DNA of 64,000 nt from Paramesorhizobium endophyticum (GTDB lineage Bacteria; Pseudomonadota; Alphaproteobacteria; Rhizobiales; Rhizobiaceae), in contig NZ_BMHH01000019.1 in NCBI RefSeq assembly GCF_014640615.1, positions 29,302 to 93,301 on the forward strand, given 5' to 3'. The notes under the pieces are model-generated. The model saw nothing but the letters and a program-made list of their open reading frames with translations. It did not search any database and was not told the origin of the DNA. How positions within the stretch are numbered: the first letter of the stretch is position 1; each line of letters starts with the position of its first letter. Position numbers and translations under genes: made by a program. This document shows, in pieces, positions 43,669-52,768 of this stretch.

Positions 43669-44337
43669 TCACTTTGCCGGATAGGAGAAGTAGGTTCTGC
43701 CGACGAGTTGCAGGCCGACAGAGAGGAATTGCGACAGCAGGAGATAGATGGCGCCAAGCACAAAATAGATTTCGAAGCTCCGGAAGGTCTGCGCATCCAG
43801 CGTCTGGGCCATGTAGGTGAGCTCTTCCGCTGACACCGATGCCACGAGGCTTGAATTCAGCATCATCAGGATGAACTGGCTGCACAGGGCCGGATAGACC
43901 GCACGGATCGCAGGACGGAACACGATGAAGCGATAGATATCGATCGTGTGCATGCCCAGCGCCCTGGCCGCCTCGATCTGTCCTGGCCGGATGGACTGCA
44001 CTCCGCCCCTGACGATTTCTGCAGCATAGGCCGCGCAGTTAAGGGTCATCGCCAGGATTGCGGCTTCTTCGCCGCCCAGCCTTATGCCGAGTGATGGCAT
44101 GCCGAAGTAGATAAAGAAGACCTGCACGAGAAACGGTGTGTTGCGGATCAGCTCAATATATCCGACCGCAATCATCCGCACAGGCGGCAGTTTGCTCATG
44201 CGCATCAGCACGAAAACAACGCCTAGCATCAGCCCCAGGACCATGGAGATCGCCGAAATCTTGAGCGTCATGATCGCTCCGCTCAACAGCATCGGCCAGG
44301 CAGCGAAAACCGGAGCGAAATCGAAAGTATACTGCAT
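43669..44337 (-). CDS. Amino acid ABC transporter permease 2 (HisQ/GlnP type)
   Basis: A 222-aa permease with five transmembrane helices and EAA loop 'IEAARALGMHTIDIYRFIVFRPAIRAV', plus the family element 'RNTPFLVQVFFIYFGMPSLGIRLGGEEAAILAMTLNCAAYAAEIVRGGVQSIRPGQ'. It is translated between the ATPase and permease 1 genes with short gaps (13 and 9 bases). Partner of permease 1; the pair resembles HisQM and ArtQM, so transport of a cationic or polar amino acid derivative is likely. Confidence 0.88.
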   Translation of the reverse strand: MQYTFDFAPVFAAWPMLLSGAIMTLKISAISMVLGLMLGVVFVLMRMSKLPPVRMIAVGYIELIRNTPFLVQVFFIYFGMPSLGIRLGGEEAAILAMTLNCAAYAAEIVRGGVQSIRPGQIEAARALGMHTIDIYRFIVFRPAIRAVYPALCSQFILMMLNSSLVASVSAEELTYMAQTLDAQTFRSFEIYFVLGAIYLLLSQFLSVGLQLVGRTYFSYPAK

Positions 44338-44350
44338 CGACTTCTCTCGC

Positions 44351-45106
44351 TTAGTGATTGAGGATTTGGCTGAGGAACGCTCTTGTGCGCTCCTGGTTAG
44401 GGCTACTGAAGAATTCTTCCGGTTTGGCGCTTTCGATTATTTCGCCGCGATCCATGAAGATCACGCGATGGGCGACAGCCCGCGCAAAGCCCATTTCATG
44501 GGTGACGCAGATCATCGTGATGCCGTCGGCGGCCAACGAAATCATCGTGTCGAGTACTTCCTTGACCATTTCGGGATCCAGCGCAGAGGTCGGCTCATCG
44601 AAAAGCATGATTTTGGGATCCATGCATAATGCCCGAGCGATGGCGACGCGCTGTTGCTGACCGCCTGATAGCTGCGCCGGATATTTCGAAGCCTGCTCCG
44701 CGATGTGAACGCGCTCCAGATAACGCATCGCCTTCTCTTTTGCCTCGGTTGCGGGGGCCTTCCGCACCCTGCGCTGGGCCAGCATGCAGTTCTCAAGAAC
44801 GGTCAAGTGAGGGAAGAGATTGAACTGCTGAAAGACCATGCCGACATCGCGGCGAATATGGTCGGCGTTTGCGCCCTTCTGGCTTAGTTGCGTACCATTG
44901 ACGCTGATCACCCCTTCATGGATTTCTTCGAGATGATTGATGCATCGGATCAGCGTCGACTTGCCCGAGCCGGAGGGGCCACAAAGAACGATATGCTCGC
45001 CGGTAGCGACGTTCAGGTTTATGCCCTTCAGCACCTGCAAGGCGCCATACCATTTGTTGACGCCGATCATCTCGATGGCTTTTTGCGACATCTTGTTCTC
45101 GCTCAT
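44351..45106 (-). CDS. Amino acid ABC transporter ATPase (GlnQ/HisP type)
   Basis: A 251-aa ATPase: Walker [21 protein letters not shown]-loop '[17 protein letters not shown]', signature [15 protein letters not shown], Walker [17 protein letters not shown] and '[21 protein letters not shown]', the standard pattern of polar amino acid importers. GGGAGA upstream supports the ATG at 45106. A GTG at 45127 overlaps the RidA stop as GTGA and would add seven residues; both starts would keep coupling with RidA. It is the second gene of the unit RidA-ATPase-permeases-binding protein. Confidence 0.92.
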   Translation of the reverse strand: MSENKMSQKAIEMIGVNKWYGALQVLKGINLNVATGEHIVLCGPSGSGKSTLIRCINHLEEIHEGVISVNGTQLSQKGANADHIRRDVGMVFQQFNLFPHLTVLENCMLAQRRVRKAPATEAKEKAMRYLERVHIAEQASKYPAQLSGGQQQRVAIARALCMDPKIMLFDEPTSALDPEMVKEVLDTMISLAADGITMICVTHEMGFARAVAHRVIFMDRGEIIESAKPEEFFSSPNQERTRAFLSQILNH

Positions 45107-45123
45107 GGCTATTGCGTTCTCCC

Positions 45124-45597
45124 TCACGATGTCATCGCGACTTCAAACACGGCGTCGACTTCCACCGAGCAGCCGCCGGGAAGTGAACCGGCGCCAAGCG
45201 CGGTTCGAACATGCCGGCCTTTCTCCCCGAAAATCTCGACAAGCAGATCGGATGCGCCGTCGATCACGGCGGGGTGCCCCTTGAAATCAGCGGGCGCATT
45301 GACGAAACCGCGTAGCTGAACGCAGGCGACGACCCGGTCGAGATCGCCATCGAGCGCAGCATTGACGCGCGCCACCAGGTTGAGGGCGCAAAGACGTGCC
45401 GCCTGGTATCCCTCTTTCGGAGAAATATCCTCCCCGACAACACCGAGAAAATGGTCGATGCCGTCTATCCTCGGGATCTGGCCTGAAACGTAGAGAAGGT
45501 TTCCCGTGAACCGGTAGGGAATGTAATTGCCCGACGGCGACATGATTGAGGGCAATACGATGCCTCGCTCGGAGAGGCGTGCGGAGACGACACCCAT
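45124..45597 (-). CDS. RidA/YjgF family enamine/imine deaminase-like protein
   Basis: A 157-aa RidA-family protein. '[17 protein letters not shown]', '[44 protein letters not shown]' and the C-terminal '[26 protein letters not shown]' keep the Arg of the R-(S/T)-x-x-G/V motif, unlike the other RidA copy in the window. It is the first gene after the regulatory region, coupled to the ABC ATPase. Likely removes reactive imines made when the imported amino compound is oxidised. No ribosome site stands out, so the exact start is uncertain. Confidence 0.85.
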   Translation of the reverse strand: MGVVSARLSERGIVLPSIMSPSGNYIPYRFTGNLLYVSGQIPRIDGIDHFLGVVGEDISPKEGYQAARLCALNLVARVNAALDGDLDRVVACVQLRGFVNAPADFKGHPAVIDGASDLLVEIFGEKGRHVRTALGAGSLPGGCSVEVDAVFEVAMTS

Positions 45598-45713
45598 AGC
45601 AGTGTTCCACTTGATTTTGAGCGCGCGGTTGCGCGAATTATGTTCCCGGAGCCATTCGGGATATCCAATCCAGATACCGTCGCTGGCTCTCTTGTTCCAA
45701 GGATGAGACTAAT

Positions 45714-45990
45714 GAAATACTATCTCATGTCAATAGCCATCCAAGAGATACTATCTCATGGATGGCAGAGAAAATAATCTCTAAATACCTATTCAAATTC
45801 AGATGGTTATGTATTTTTAGATGAGGATAGGCAGGCAACGAAAATGATCGTCAGGAAAAATAATTTCGCATACAAGCCTCGCAAACAGCCTTATTGGCCA
45901 CTCATAAACCTGCGATAACATCAGTGTGTGCACACTAGGCGCGGAATTCCGCTTGTTGAGATAGCATCACTAATCCAGGTCATGCTATCT
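45714..45990 (+). promoter_or_regulatory. Repeated GAGATA-type dyads, probable GntR operator
   Basis: A perfect dyad GAGATA-C-TATCTC at 45745-45757, a near copy GAAATA-C-TATCTC at 45714-45726, and an extended dyad AGATAGCAT with ATGCTATCT (45959-45990, 14-base spacer) lie between the divergent RidA operon and the GntR gene at 46069. The 13-base string ATACTATCTCATG occurs twice as a direct repeat. The layout suits autoregulation and control of the RidA-ABC operon by that GntR protein. The region 45600-46068 carries no gene. Confidence 0.6.
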
Positions 45991-46068
45991 TGCGCCGCAG
46001 GTTAGAATCCCTATCGGGTAAGACGCTGCTGATAGAGAAGATGGCGATAAGAGTTGAACAGGTGACAT

Positions 46069-46827
46069 TTGGATACATTGACGGGCCGGACGATACAGGC
46101 ATTAAAGGTGCACATTGCCGACAACCAGCTTACCAAGGGACATAAACTCGGCTCGCTCAACGAATTGTCGCAACAGTTCGGGGTAAGTCGCACGGTCATC
46201 CGCGAGGCTGTGTCGGCACTGCGCTCGGATGGCCTGATTGAGGCCCGGCACGGCGTGGGCGTATTCGTCCGGGAAAATCCCAAGATAATGACGGGCGAGG
46301 ATCCGGCAATCTATGATGCCGATGCGACGCTTGCTCCCCTCGCAAGGCTAAAGACATCCTTCATGGACCTCCTGGAACTCCGAATGGCCTTCGAGGTGCA
46401 TGCGGCGGGACTGGCCGCCACCCGCCGTTCCTGGGCGCAGGAATCGAAGATCTGGAACGCGTTGCGAGAGTTTGAGGCGTCGCTTGAGGAGGAGGCCTCA
46501 CTCGATGAGCTCGACTATCTCTTTCATCGTTCAATCGCCGAAGCGACGAATAACGGGGCGTTCATCGAGTTCTTCAGCCTTATGAGCCTCAAGATCATAC
46601 CGCAGCCAGCGTTTTCAAAAGAGCTTAATCCGGCGCTCATAACGCCCGCCTATATTCAGAACACAGTCGAAGAGCATCGCGCCATATGCGAGGCGATCAG
46701 CAGCGGCAACGCAGAGCAGGCGCGCGAAGCAATGCGGGCACATCTCAACCGAAGCCATCTGCGGTATCGCGGCTTCTCCGACAACACCGCGTCTCCACTA
46801 AGCAATTTCGCCACTGACGAAGATTAG
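46069..46827 (+). CDS. GntR family regulator, FadR subfamily
   Basis: A 252-aa regulator: winged helix at residues 8-75 ('HKLGSLNELSQQFGVSRTVIREAVSALRSDGLIEARHGVGVFVRE') and an all-helical FCD domain with the metal-ligand pattern ('FMDLLELRMAFEVHAAGLAA', 'DELDYLFHRSIAEATNN', 'VEEHRAICEAISSGNAEQAREAMRAHL': Asp and three His). It is divergent from the RidA-ABC operon across repeated GAGATA dyads. The start codon is TTG at 46069, preceded by AGGTG; the frame is closed just upstream, and no in-frame ATG fits the conserved N-terminus. Confidence 0.87.
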   Translation: MDTLTGRTIQALKVHIADNQLTKGHKLGSLNELSQQFGVSRTVIREAVSALRSDGLIEARHGVGVFVRENPKIMTGEDPAIYDADATLAPLARLKTSFMDLLELRMAFEVHAAGLAATRRSWAQESKIWNALREFEASLEEEASLDELDYLFHRSIAEATNNGAFIEFFSLMSLKIIPQPAFSKELNPALITPAYIQNTVEEHRAICEAISSGNAEQAREAMRAHLNRSHLRYRGFSDNTASPLSNFATDED

Positions 46828-46933
46828 GAGGAAAATGCCCACGTTCGAAACAGCGGAACATCCGCGTGACGAATCTATCCGGTCCCGCCTAACTGGGTGA
46901 GGGTTCCCCGCAAGGGGATCAAAAGGGAACGCA

Positions 46934-47330
46934 GTGCGGGCTTTGGGCTCCTATGCCGTGGCGGCCCTCGCAACTGGCAGTTTCGGTCTGGCGCAATGGA
47001 GCAATCTTCCCTTTCCGCTCGCGGCGCTCATCATCGCCGGCTTCGTGTTCATCATCAAGCCAAGATCGCTCAACGCATGTACCGGTGCGCCTGCGGCTCA
47101 TCCTGATCATGCCAGTGCCTTCATCACCGGTGTGATCGTGGCATTCTCCGATCGCGCGGCTTCTCGTTGGCGGCGATAACAGCTTGTTTCTGCCTGCAAG
47201 TGCTGTCCTCGGTGCGATCTTCCTCGTCCTGGCCGATATCATCGCACGCACCCTGATCGCACCAAACGACATACCCATCGACATCCTCACCAGTTTCATC
47301 GGCGAACTCTTTTTTTCCCAATGCTTGTCA
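46934..47330 (+). pseudogene. Decayed FecCD-type siderophore ABC permease fragment
   Basis: Two frames together read as the C-terminal half of a FecCD/BtuC permease. The first frame gives a transmembrane stretch and 'AALIIAGFVFIIKPRSLNAC'. After a frameshift between about 47050 and 47150, the second gives 'IARLLVGGDNSLFLPASAVLGAIFLVLADIIARTLIAPNDIPIDILTSFIGELFF', the typical tail motif of the family (RLLVG-x-D...LPASAL-G...ADxxARTL...E(I/L)P...TxxIGxPFF). The LGE motif region is lost and there is no start with a ribosome site. No other iron-uptake gene adjoins, so this is a relic of a deleted operon. Confidence 0.82.
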
Positions 47331-47433
47331 GGCGCAAGGTATAATGATTTGTCATATACAATGTACAAAGGCTTGACATATGAGGAAAACTGGGGAGATG
47401 AAAGGTTACAACAAATTTCAAGGCGCGCGCTTT

Positions 47434-48462
47434 ATGCTGGCAATCATCGCCGACGATCTCACGGGTGCCATCGACTCTGCGGCGCCATTCGCCGGCAGGG
47501 GTCTCCATACGGAAATAGCCCTTGATGTCGATGGTGTCCCGGGCGCCTTGAGGGAAAAGCCAGCCGTGCTTTCCGTCAATCTGGGGTCCCGGGAATTGAC
47601 GGCGAACGAGGCGCAGGCGGCGACCATGGCCGTACTGTCCCTCCTGCCGGCCAATACCACGCTTTTTAAGAAGATCGACTCGCGACTGAAGGGGCACATT
47701 GCCGCCGAACTCGATGTAATGCCGTTCAGCCTTGCGTTGGTGTCGCCGGCAATTCCGGAATTCGGACGCATCGTAAAATCAGGCAGCCTTGAGGGCTTCG
47801 GCATAGAGGCGCCTATCATGGTAGCCTCAAAATTGGGGGATCATGCTTCCCGGGCCATGATCCTGGATGTCACCTCTCAGGATGAGATGAATGACGCCTT
47901 GAAAGCCGGACAACGCGCCGGGGCGGATCTTCTGATCGGCGCACGCGGTCTGGCGGAAGCCCTCGCGGAGCAGATCAGCGGAAAGGCAGATCTCCGTCCG
48001 GCAGAAATACCGGCGGGGCCAGCGCTCTTTGTCATCGGTTCCCGCGACCCGATAACAATTGCCCAGGTGGATGAACTGAGACACTCCTGTCCGGTTCATT
48101 ACATTCCTGCTCCGAACGGACACATTGTCTCGTCTGCTCTCGATGCGAATGGGGTGACGATCATGCAGGCAATTGCGGGTGAGGAACCGTGTACGCCTCC
48201 CGACGTCTCAAACCATCTTGCCACAAGCATCCATCCAGCATTGACCGCTGGGGTCGCCCTCTTGCTTCTTTCAGGCGGCGCAACCGCTGAGGCCGTACTA
48301 TTGAAGATGGGAATTCGGCGGTTCCGTCTTGTCGGGGAATGCTTGCCCGGTCTGGGGCTGGCCTATGCCAATGGCCATTGCATCATTGCGAAATCCGGGG
48401 GTTTCGGGCATCCCGGCACCTTGAGAGATGTGGCGAACACGATCCTCCGGAAGATGGGATAA
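47434..48462 (+). CDS. Four-carbon acid sugar kinase family protein (DUF1537, DtnK/OtnK-like)
   Basis: Kinase that phosphorylates a four-carbon acid sugar such as threonate. The 342-aa product has the N-terminal substrate domain ('LAIIADDLTGAIDSAAPFAG', 'LFKKIDSRLKGHIAAELDV') and the C-terminal nucleotide-binding domain ('LLLLSGGATAEAVLLKMGI', 'AKSGGFGHPGTLRDVANTIL'). Typical members have about 420 aa, so this one is short between the domains. DtnK acts with PdxA2, which lies 2 kb downstream here, giving the pathway threonate -> 4-phosphothreonate -> dihydroxyacetone phosphate + CO2. The start at 47434 (MLAIIADD) fits the family; in-frame ATGs upstream at 47380 and 47398 are possible. Confidence 0.87.
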   Translation: MLAIIADDLTGAIDSAAPFAGRGLHTEIALDVDGVPGALREKPAVLSVNLGSRELTANEAQAATMAVLSLLPANTTLFKKIDSRLKGHIAAELDVMPFSLALVSPAIPEFGRIVKSGSLEGFGIEAPIMVASKLGDHASRAMILDVTSQDEMNDALKAGQRAGADLLIGARGLAEALAEQISGKADLRPAEIPAGPALFVIGSRDPITIAQVDELRHSCPVHYIPAPNGHIVSSALDANGVTIMQAIAGEEPCTPPDVSNHLATSIHPALTAGVALLLLSGGATAEAVLLKMGIRRFRLVGECLPGLGLAYANGHCIIAKSGGFGHPGTLRDVANTILRKMG

Positions 48463-48465
48463 GAT

Positions 48466-49173
48466 ATGGGACTGGAGACCGGAACCACCCGCAAGGGCCT
48501 TCCCGATATGGTGTTCGAGCGCATGCATCGCGCCATCAAATCCGGCGCATATAAGCCCGATGAGCGCCTGCCGACAGAACATGATCTGGCCGCAGAGTTC
48601 GAGGTTTCACGACCGATCATCCGGGAAGCGCTGCGGCGCCTGCGCGACCAGGGCCTGATCTATTCGCGGCGTGGCGCGGGAAGTTTCGTCCGCGCGCTCG
48701 GCCTCAGGGAACCCTTGGGCTTCGGCCAATTGGAAAACGTGGCCGATCTCTTGAACTGCTACGAATTTCGCCTGACCATGGAACCGGCGGCGGCAGCGGC
48801 GGCGGCGACCCGTCACACGCAAGACAATCTCGCCGCCATCCGCAAAGCGCTGGAGATGATGCGCGACGCCACGAACCGACAATCGCATCGCGAAGATGCG
48901 GATTTCCAGTTTCATCTCGCCATCGCCCGCGCCGCCCAGAACAGCTATTTTTCGACGGCCATGGAAGCGCTGAAGGACCACATCGCCACAGGCATGAAGT
49001 TCCATGGCGCTTCAGTCGGGCGCGAGGCATCAGGTCTTTCCAGGGTTTTCGCCGAACACGAGGCGATTGCGCGCGCAATCGCCTCCGGCGACGCGCCGGA
49101 AGCAAGGCAATTGATGCACGATCACCTGACGGGGTCGCTTGATCGCGTATTCCAGTCATCGCAGAAAGACTGA
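48466..49173 (+). CDS. GntR family regulator, FadR subfamily, of acid-sugar genes
   Basis: A 235-aa regulator with winged helix (residues 9-75: 'MVFERMHRAIKSGAYKPDERLPTEHDLAAEFEVSRPIIREALRRLRDQGLIYSRRGAGSFVRA') and FCD effector domain ('LLNCYEFRLTMEPAAAAAAA', 'DADFQFHLAIARAAQNSYF', 'FAEHEAIARAIASGDAPEARQLMHDHL'). Its start is 3 bases after the kinase stop, so it is translated with the kinase. It converges on the alcohol dehydrogenase gene (10-bp gap). Likely controls the acid-sugar genes, possibly through the TTGATAT dyads at 52509-52523. Confidence 0.9.
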   Translation: MGLETGTTRKGLPDMVFERMHRAIKSGAYKPDERLPTEHDLAAEFEVSRPIIREALRRLRDQGLIYSRRGAGSFVRALGLREPLGFGQLENVADLLNCYEFRLTMEPAAAAAAATRHTQDNLAAIRKALEMMRDATNRQSHREDADFQFHLAIARAAQNSYFSTAMEALKDHIATGMKFHGASVGREASGLSRVFAEHEAIARAIASGDAPEARQLMHDHLTGSLDRVFQSSQKD

Positions 49174-49182
49174 TCAGCTGAT

Positions 49183-50301
49183 TTAAAACGCCGCGCGATA
49201 TATCGCCAGAATGTCGTCGATACTCATATCCACCGGGTTGTTGTCCATCAGCCGCCGGATTGCATGGGCGTCAGTGGCATATTCTGGAAGGTCTTCTTCC
49301 TGCGCGCCATGAGCGCTAAGAGACATCTCTATGCCGAGTTGCGAACAGAATCCGTGGGCTGCGAGCCGCAGTTCACCCTGCGAAAGGCCCTGTCCTAACC
49401 CCAATGCCTTGGCAATCTCAGCCGTTTTCTCAGGTGCAGCGCCCTGATTGAATGCCAGAACATGCGGGAAAATAATCGCATTGGCCAAGCCATGGGGCAG
49501 ATGGAGCAGCGTACCCAAGGGGTAGGCTATGGCGTGACCCGCAGCGGTGTTCACCGGGCCAAGACAGATGCCGCCATAGTAGGATGCAAGCATCAGACCT
49601 TCGCGTGCTTGAGTATCAGCGCCATCTTTGACGGCGCGTTCAAGATATTTTCCGACCAGGTTGAAACCCATGCGGGCGAAACCATCGATCATGGGATGGG
49701 CGCGGCGGTTGGTGAATGCCTCGACGCAATGCGCCATTGCGTCAATACCTGTCGCGGCCGTCACCGCCGGTGGCACCGAATATGTCAACTCTGGATCGAG
49801 AACGGCGAAATCCGCGATCATATGCGGGCTTTCGACCGCGATCTTGTTGCCTTTGGCAGGGTCGGTGATGAGCGACCGGATGCCCGCTTCTGAGCCAGTG
49901 CCGGCTGTCGTCGCGACCTGGGCCAAGAGCGTGCTGCGGGCCGCCACTCTGTTCTGGCCTGCGACATCGCCAAGCGTCTGGCCAGAATTCCACAATACGG
50001 CCACGAGTTTTGCGACATCGAGCACCGAGCCGCCGCCCAACCCGACGATCAACTCTGGTTCGGCGCTTCGTGCGGCCTCCACCGCTGCCTCAAGGGTCGC
50101 GATGTCAGGCTCTCCGGGGATGGCGTCGAATAGCGTGACGGCGCCTGGTAGGCGCAGGCGGTCCACAAATCCAGAAGTGGCCGGTGTTGCGATGACCAGG
50201 GTTTTGGAAACGCCCGCCGCCCAGGCGCCGACCTCGCCTATTGTCCCTGCGCCGACGGCCAAACGGCGCGGCTGGTGGATCGTGATCGGCGCGATCGTCA
50301 T
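49183..50301 (-). CDS. Iron-containing (group III) alcohol dehydrogenase
   Basis: A 372-aa NAD(P)-dependent dehydrogenase: '[21 protein letters not shown]' (dinucleotide Gly-rich loop), '[17 protein letters not shown]', '[15 protein letters not shown]' and metal-ligand region '[33 protein letters not shown]' (Asp and His ligands). Maleylacetate reductase and 4-hydroxybutyrate dehydrogenase are close types. The start overlaps the pdxA2 stop (ATGA), so it is co-translated with pdxA2 and the sialidase-fold gene. The substrate is probably an alcohol or hydroxyacid intermediate of the same sugar-acid pathway. Confidence 0.9.
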   Translation of the reverse strand: MTIAPITIHQPRRLAVGAGTIGEVGAWAAGVSKTLVIATPATSGFVDRLRLPGAVTLFDAIPGEPDIATLEAAVEAARSAEPELIVGLGGGSVLDVAKLVAVLWNSGQTLGDVAGQNRVAARSTLLAQVATTAGTGSEAGIRSLITDPAKGNKIAVESPHMIADFAVLDPELTYSVPPAVTAATGIDAMAHCVEAFTNRRAHPMIDGFARMGFNLVGKYLERAVKDGADTQAREGLMLASYYGGICLGPVNTAAGHAIAYPLGTLLHLPHGLANAIIFPHVLAFNQGAAPEKTAEIAKALGLGQGLSQGELRLAAHGFCSQLGIEMSLSAHGAQEEDLPEYATDAHAIRRLMDNNPVDMSIDDILAIYRAAF

Positions 50302-51263
50302 GGCCTGTTATCCCCAAGTTGATGCCCCGCCATCAGCTTTCGAGCATAGGCGATTGCAGAATTCATGTTCTGGTGATTGGCGATACCTTTGCCGGCGATA
50401 TCGAAGGCCGTGCCATGATCAACCGAAGTGCGGTCAATCGGCAGATCGACGGAGACGTTTACGGCCGTATCGAAAGCGACCAGTTTGATCGGGATATGCC
50501 CCTGATCATGATATTGGGCGACGACAAGGTCGAAAGCCCCTGAGTAAGCGCGATGGAACACCGTGTCGGCGGAAATAGGCCCCTCGACATTGATGCCCTC
50601 GGAGCGCGCGGCAGCAACGGCGGGTGCGATCTGATCATCATCTTCCGTTCCAAACAGGCCGTTCTCGCCGCAATGGGGATTGATGCCGGCAACCGCGATG
50701 CGTGGGCTCTGGTAACCGGTTCGCTTGAGATGGGCGTCGCCGGCCCTGATGGTCGCCAGCACCCTCTCGGTTGTCGCCCGTCCGATGGCCTCGCGGAGCG
50801 AAACATGGGTTGAAACATGAATGACCTTCAGGCGTTCGGAAGCCAGCAGCATATAGGCCGCAGCCGAACCCGTGAGGCTTCGCAGCATCCCGGTGTGGCC
50901 ATCATAATGGTGGCCGGCGCGGTTCAGCGCCTCCTTGTTGATCGGGGCCGTCACGATGCAGCCTATCTGGCCCACCTCAGCATCGCGCACCGCGCGCTCG
51001 ATGAAGCGAAAGGCGGCATCGCCGGCCACGGGAGAGATTTGGCCCCATGGCAGTGGAGCGCCTTCGACAGGAAGGTCAACAACAAGGGGGGACAAATCGA
51101 GGTCAATCCCCAGCGCCTCACGCGCCGCTTCCAGCGTCAACCGATTGCCGTAGATCCGGGTGGCCAGGCGGTCGCTTTCCGACATCTCGCTAACTGCCCG
51201 AACGGTAATCTCAGGCCCGACGCCACAGGGGTCCCCTATGGTTATGCCAATGATATTGCTCAT
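50298..51263 (-). CDS. pdxA2: PdxA2-type 4-phospho-threonate dehydrogenase (PdxA family)
   Basis: A 321-aa NAD-dependent oxidative decarboxylase of the PdxA family. '[20 protein letters not shown]', '[27 protein letters not shown]', '[38 protein letters not shown]' and '[42 protein letters not shown]' match the family metal and phosphate sites (His, His, Asp, His). Since the operon includes a DUF1537 kinase nearby and no pyridoxine genes, PdxA2 (phospho-threonate dehydrogenase) is more likely than PdxA. The start at 51263 is set by the conserved [13 protein letters not shown]-terminus and overlaps the upstream stop (TGATG). Confidence 0.85.
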   Translation of the reverse strand: MSNIIGITIGDPCGVGPEITVRAVSEMSESDRLATRIYGNRLTLEAAREALGIDLDLSPLVVDLPVEGAPLPWGQISPVAGDAAFRFIERAVRDAEVGQIGCIVTAPINKEALNRAGHHYDGHTGMLRSLTGSAAAYMLLASERLKVIHVSTHVSLREAIGRATTERVLATIRAGDAHLKRTGYQSPRIAVAGINPHCGENGLFGTEDDDQIAPAVAAARSEGINVEGPISADTVFHRAYSGAFDLVVAQYHDQGHIPIKLVAFDTAVNVSVDLPIDRTSVDHGTAFDIAGKGIANHQNMNSAIAYARKLMAGHQLGDNRP

Positions 51264-52456
51264 CAATTTCTCCCACCGGTCGCGCTGGCCCAGCCTGGGG
51301 CCAAGCGGACATATTTGATTGCGCGTCTGTGATAGGTATAGGCGATGTGCAACGTCCCATCCGGGCCTTCGAGCAGCCACGGGTAAGACATTTCCCTGTT
51401 CCGGCCATCGGTTGAATCATTGGAGAGACAGGAGCCAGGGCCATCTTCGATCAATATGCGGGTCGGGAAGCTTTTCCCGCCATCCTCGGAAAGACAAACG
51501 ACAACCGGCGCGCGCGGCACACCCCAGACTGGCACGCATCCACCTGCCGGATCGGCGTCCGGCCGGTCGTCTTCTTCCCCCAGTTCGTCGTAAAGCGACA
51601 CGCGGCGGTCAGTCGAAAGCGCGGCATTGACGGGATTACAGATCATGGCCAGCCGGCCATCTCTTAGACGGATCACCGCGATCGATGAATTGTTATTGGG
51701 CACATCGGTCTTCTCAGGCGCGGACCACGACCGGCCACCATCGCCGCTCTCGGTCCGGTAGACAGTGTCGGCTTGCCTGCGGCGAAAGAAAGCAGCGTAT
51801 CGCCCGTCGCCCAATGAGGCCGGGCTCATGTGGACGCAACCCGTGGAATCGCTCACATTTTCCAGCCGCCATTTGACGCCATCGTTTGTGGAAACACCCA
51901 CTGCCGCATGGTCATGGCTTCCGTTCCATTTCTGGCCCGGGCGCTGGACACAGCGGAATATTGGCAGCAGCCACGCGCCATCGTCACGGACCATGACGGG
52001 CGCGCGAATGAAACAGCCCGGCGGCAAATCCAGATAGCGCCCTTCCCCCGCAGTCAGCATCGTCGGGACGGCTGGATCCCGGTAAATTTCAACCATCCGA
52101 ATCCGGCATTGGTCCTGATTGCCCGAGGGCTGTGAAGTATGGAATAGCCAGAGCCGCCCGTCCGGCGCGGTGAACAATACTGGGTTCTGCTCGGAATGCG
52201 CCGGGTCAAAGCTCAATTGCCGGGGCGCCCCCCAAATCGTTGAACCTGATGAAAGGACCGAAGCGAAGATCGAAATATCCGATTTTCCCTCCAGCGTGCC
52301 GCCAAACCAGGCGCATACAAGCGAGCCATCGCCCAGGAAATGCAGGAAGGCGGCGTGATTTTGGACCATCCGCGAAGGCAGCAGGGATTCATGCCGCCCA
52401 GGCTCCACAAAATGGAGGGCGCCGGTCATTCTTAGGGCGATCTCGTCAGGGCTCAT
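51263..52456 (-). CDS. Sialidase-fold BNR protein without signal peptide
   Basis: A 397-aa protein of the sialidase (BNR_2) family. '[35 protein letters not shown]' and Asp-box-like units ('[12 protein letters not shown]', '[12 protein letters not shown]') indicate a six-bladed propeller; '[13 protein letters not shown]' and '[22 protein letters not shown]' are typical. There is no signal peptide, so it acts in the cytoplasm on an imported compound, which is uncommon for sialidases. The gene heads the sialidase-pdxA2-ADH unit and overlaps pdxA2. GGAG 6 bases before the ATG at 52456 decides the start over one two codons upstream. Substrate unknown; sialic acid is not proved. Confidence 0.82.
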   Translation of the reverse strand: MSPDEIALRMTGALHFVEPGRHESLLPSRMVQNHAAFLHFLGDGSLVCAWFGGTLEGKSDISIFASVLSSGSTIWGAPRQLSFDPAHSEQNPVLFTAPDGRLWLFHTSQPSGNQDQCRIRMVEIYRDPAVPTMLTAGEGRYLDLPPGCFIRAPVMVRDDGAWLLPIFRCVQRPGQKWNGSHDHAAVGVSTNDGVKWRLENVSDSTGCVHMSPASLGDGRYAAFFRRRQADTVYRTESGDGGRSWSAPEKTDVPNNNSSIAVIRLRDGRLAMICNPVNAALSTDRRVSLYDELGEEDDRPDADPAGGCVPVWGVPRAPVVVCLSEDGGKSFPTRILIEDGPGSCLSNDSTDGRNREMSYPWLLEGPDGTLHIAYTYHRRAIKYVRLAPGWASATGGRN

Positions 52457-52768
52457 CAGCATCTCCTTCTGGGCGAAACAAGCGACAAGAATGCTATGTT
52501 GTCAAGTTTTGATATGATATCAATTTCTGGATTCACACCCATTTTCGCCGCATAACTAATTGATATTAAATATTTATTTTTTATCAAAATTATTTTCCTG
52601 AATTGATATCCGAAATTATTTGACAAACTGAGGCAGAAGTTCGATGGTCAGTCATCGACGTGGGAGGAGCCACTTCATGCCGCTAAACCGGACATGAGCG
52701 CGTCGATGATAAATGATAATCCGGTCGCCCATCAGCCTGATGATCGTTCCGGGAGGGAGGAAAGAACA
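52457..52768 (+). promoter_or_regulatory. Divergent promoter region with TTGATAT dyad and repeats
   Basis: An AT-rich 312-bp region between the leftward acid-sugar unit and the rightward long operon. A perfect dyad TTGATAT-G-ATATCAA occupies 52509-52523. Two more TTGATAT copies lie at 52560-52566 and 52603-52609, with a TTATCAA at 52581-52587. The spacing suggests multiple binding sites for one regulator, most simply the GntR protein at 48466. No gene is present here. Confidence 0.65.
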
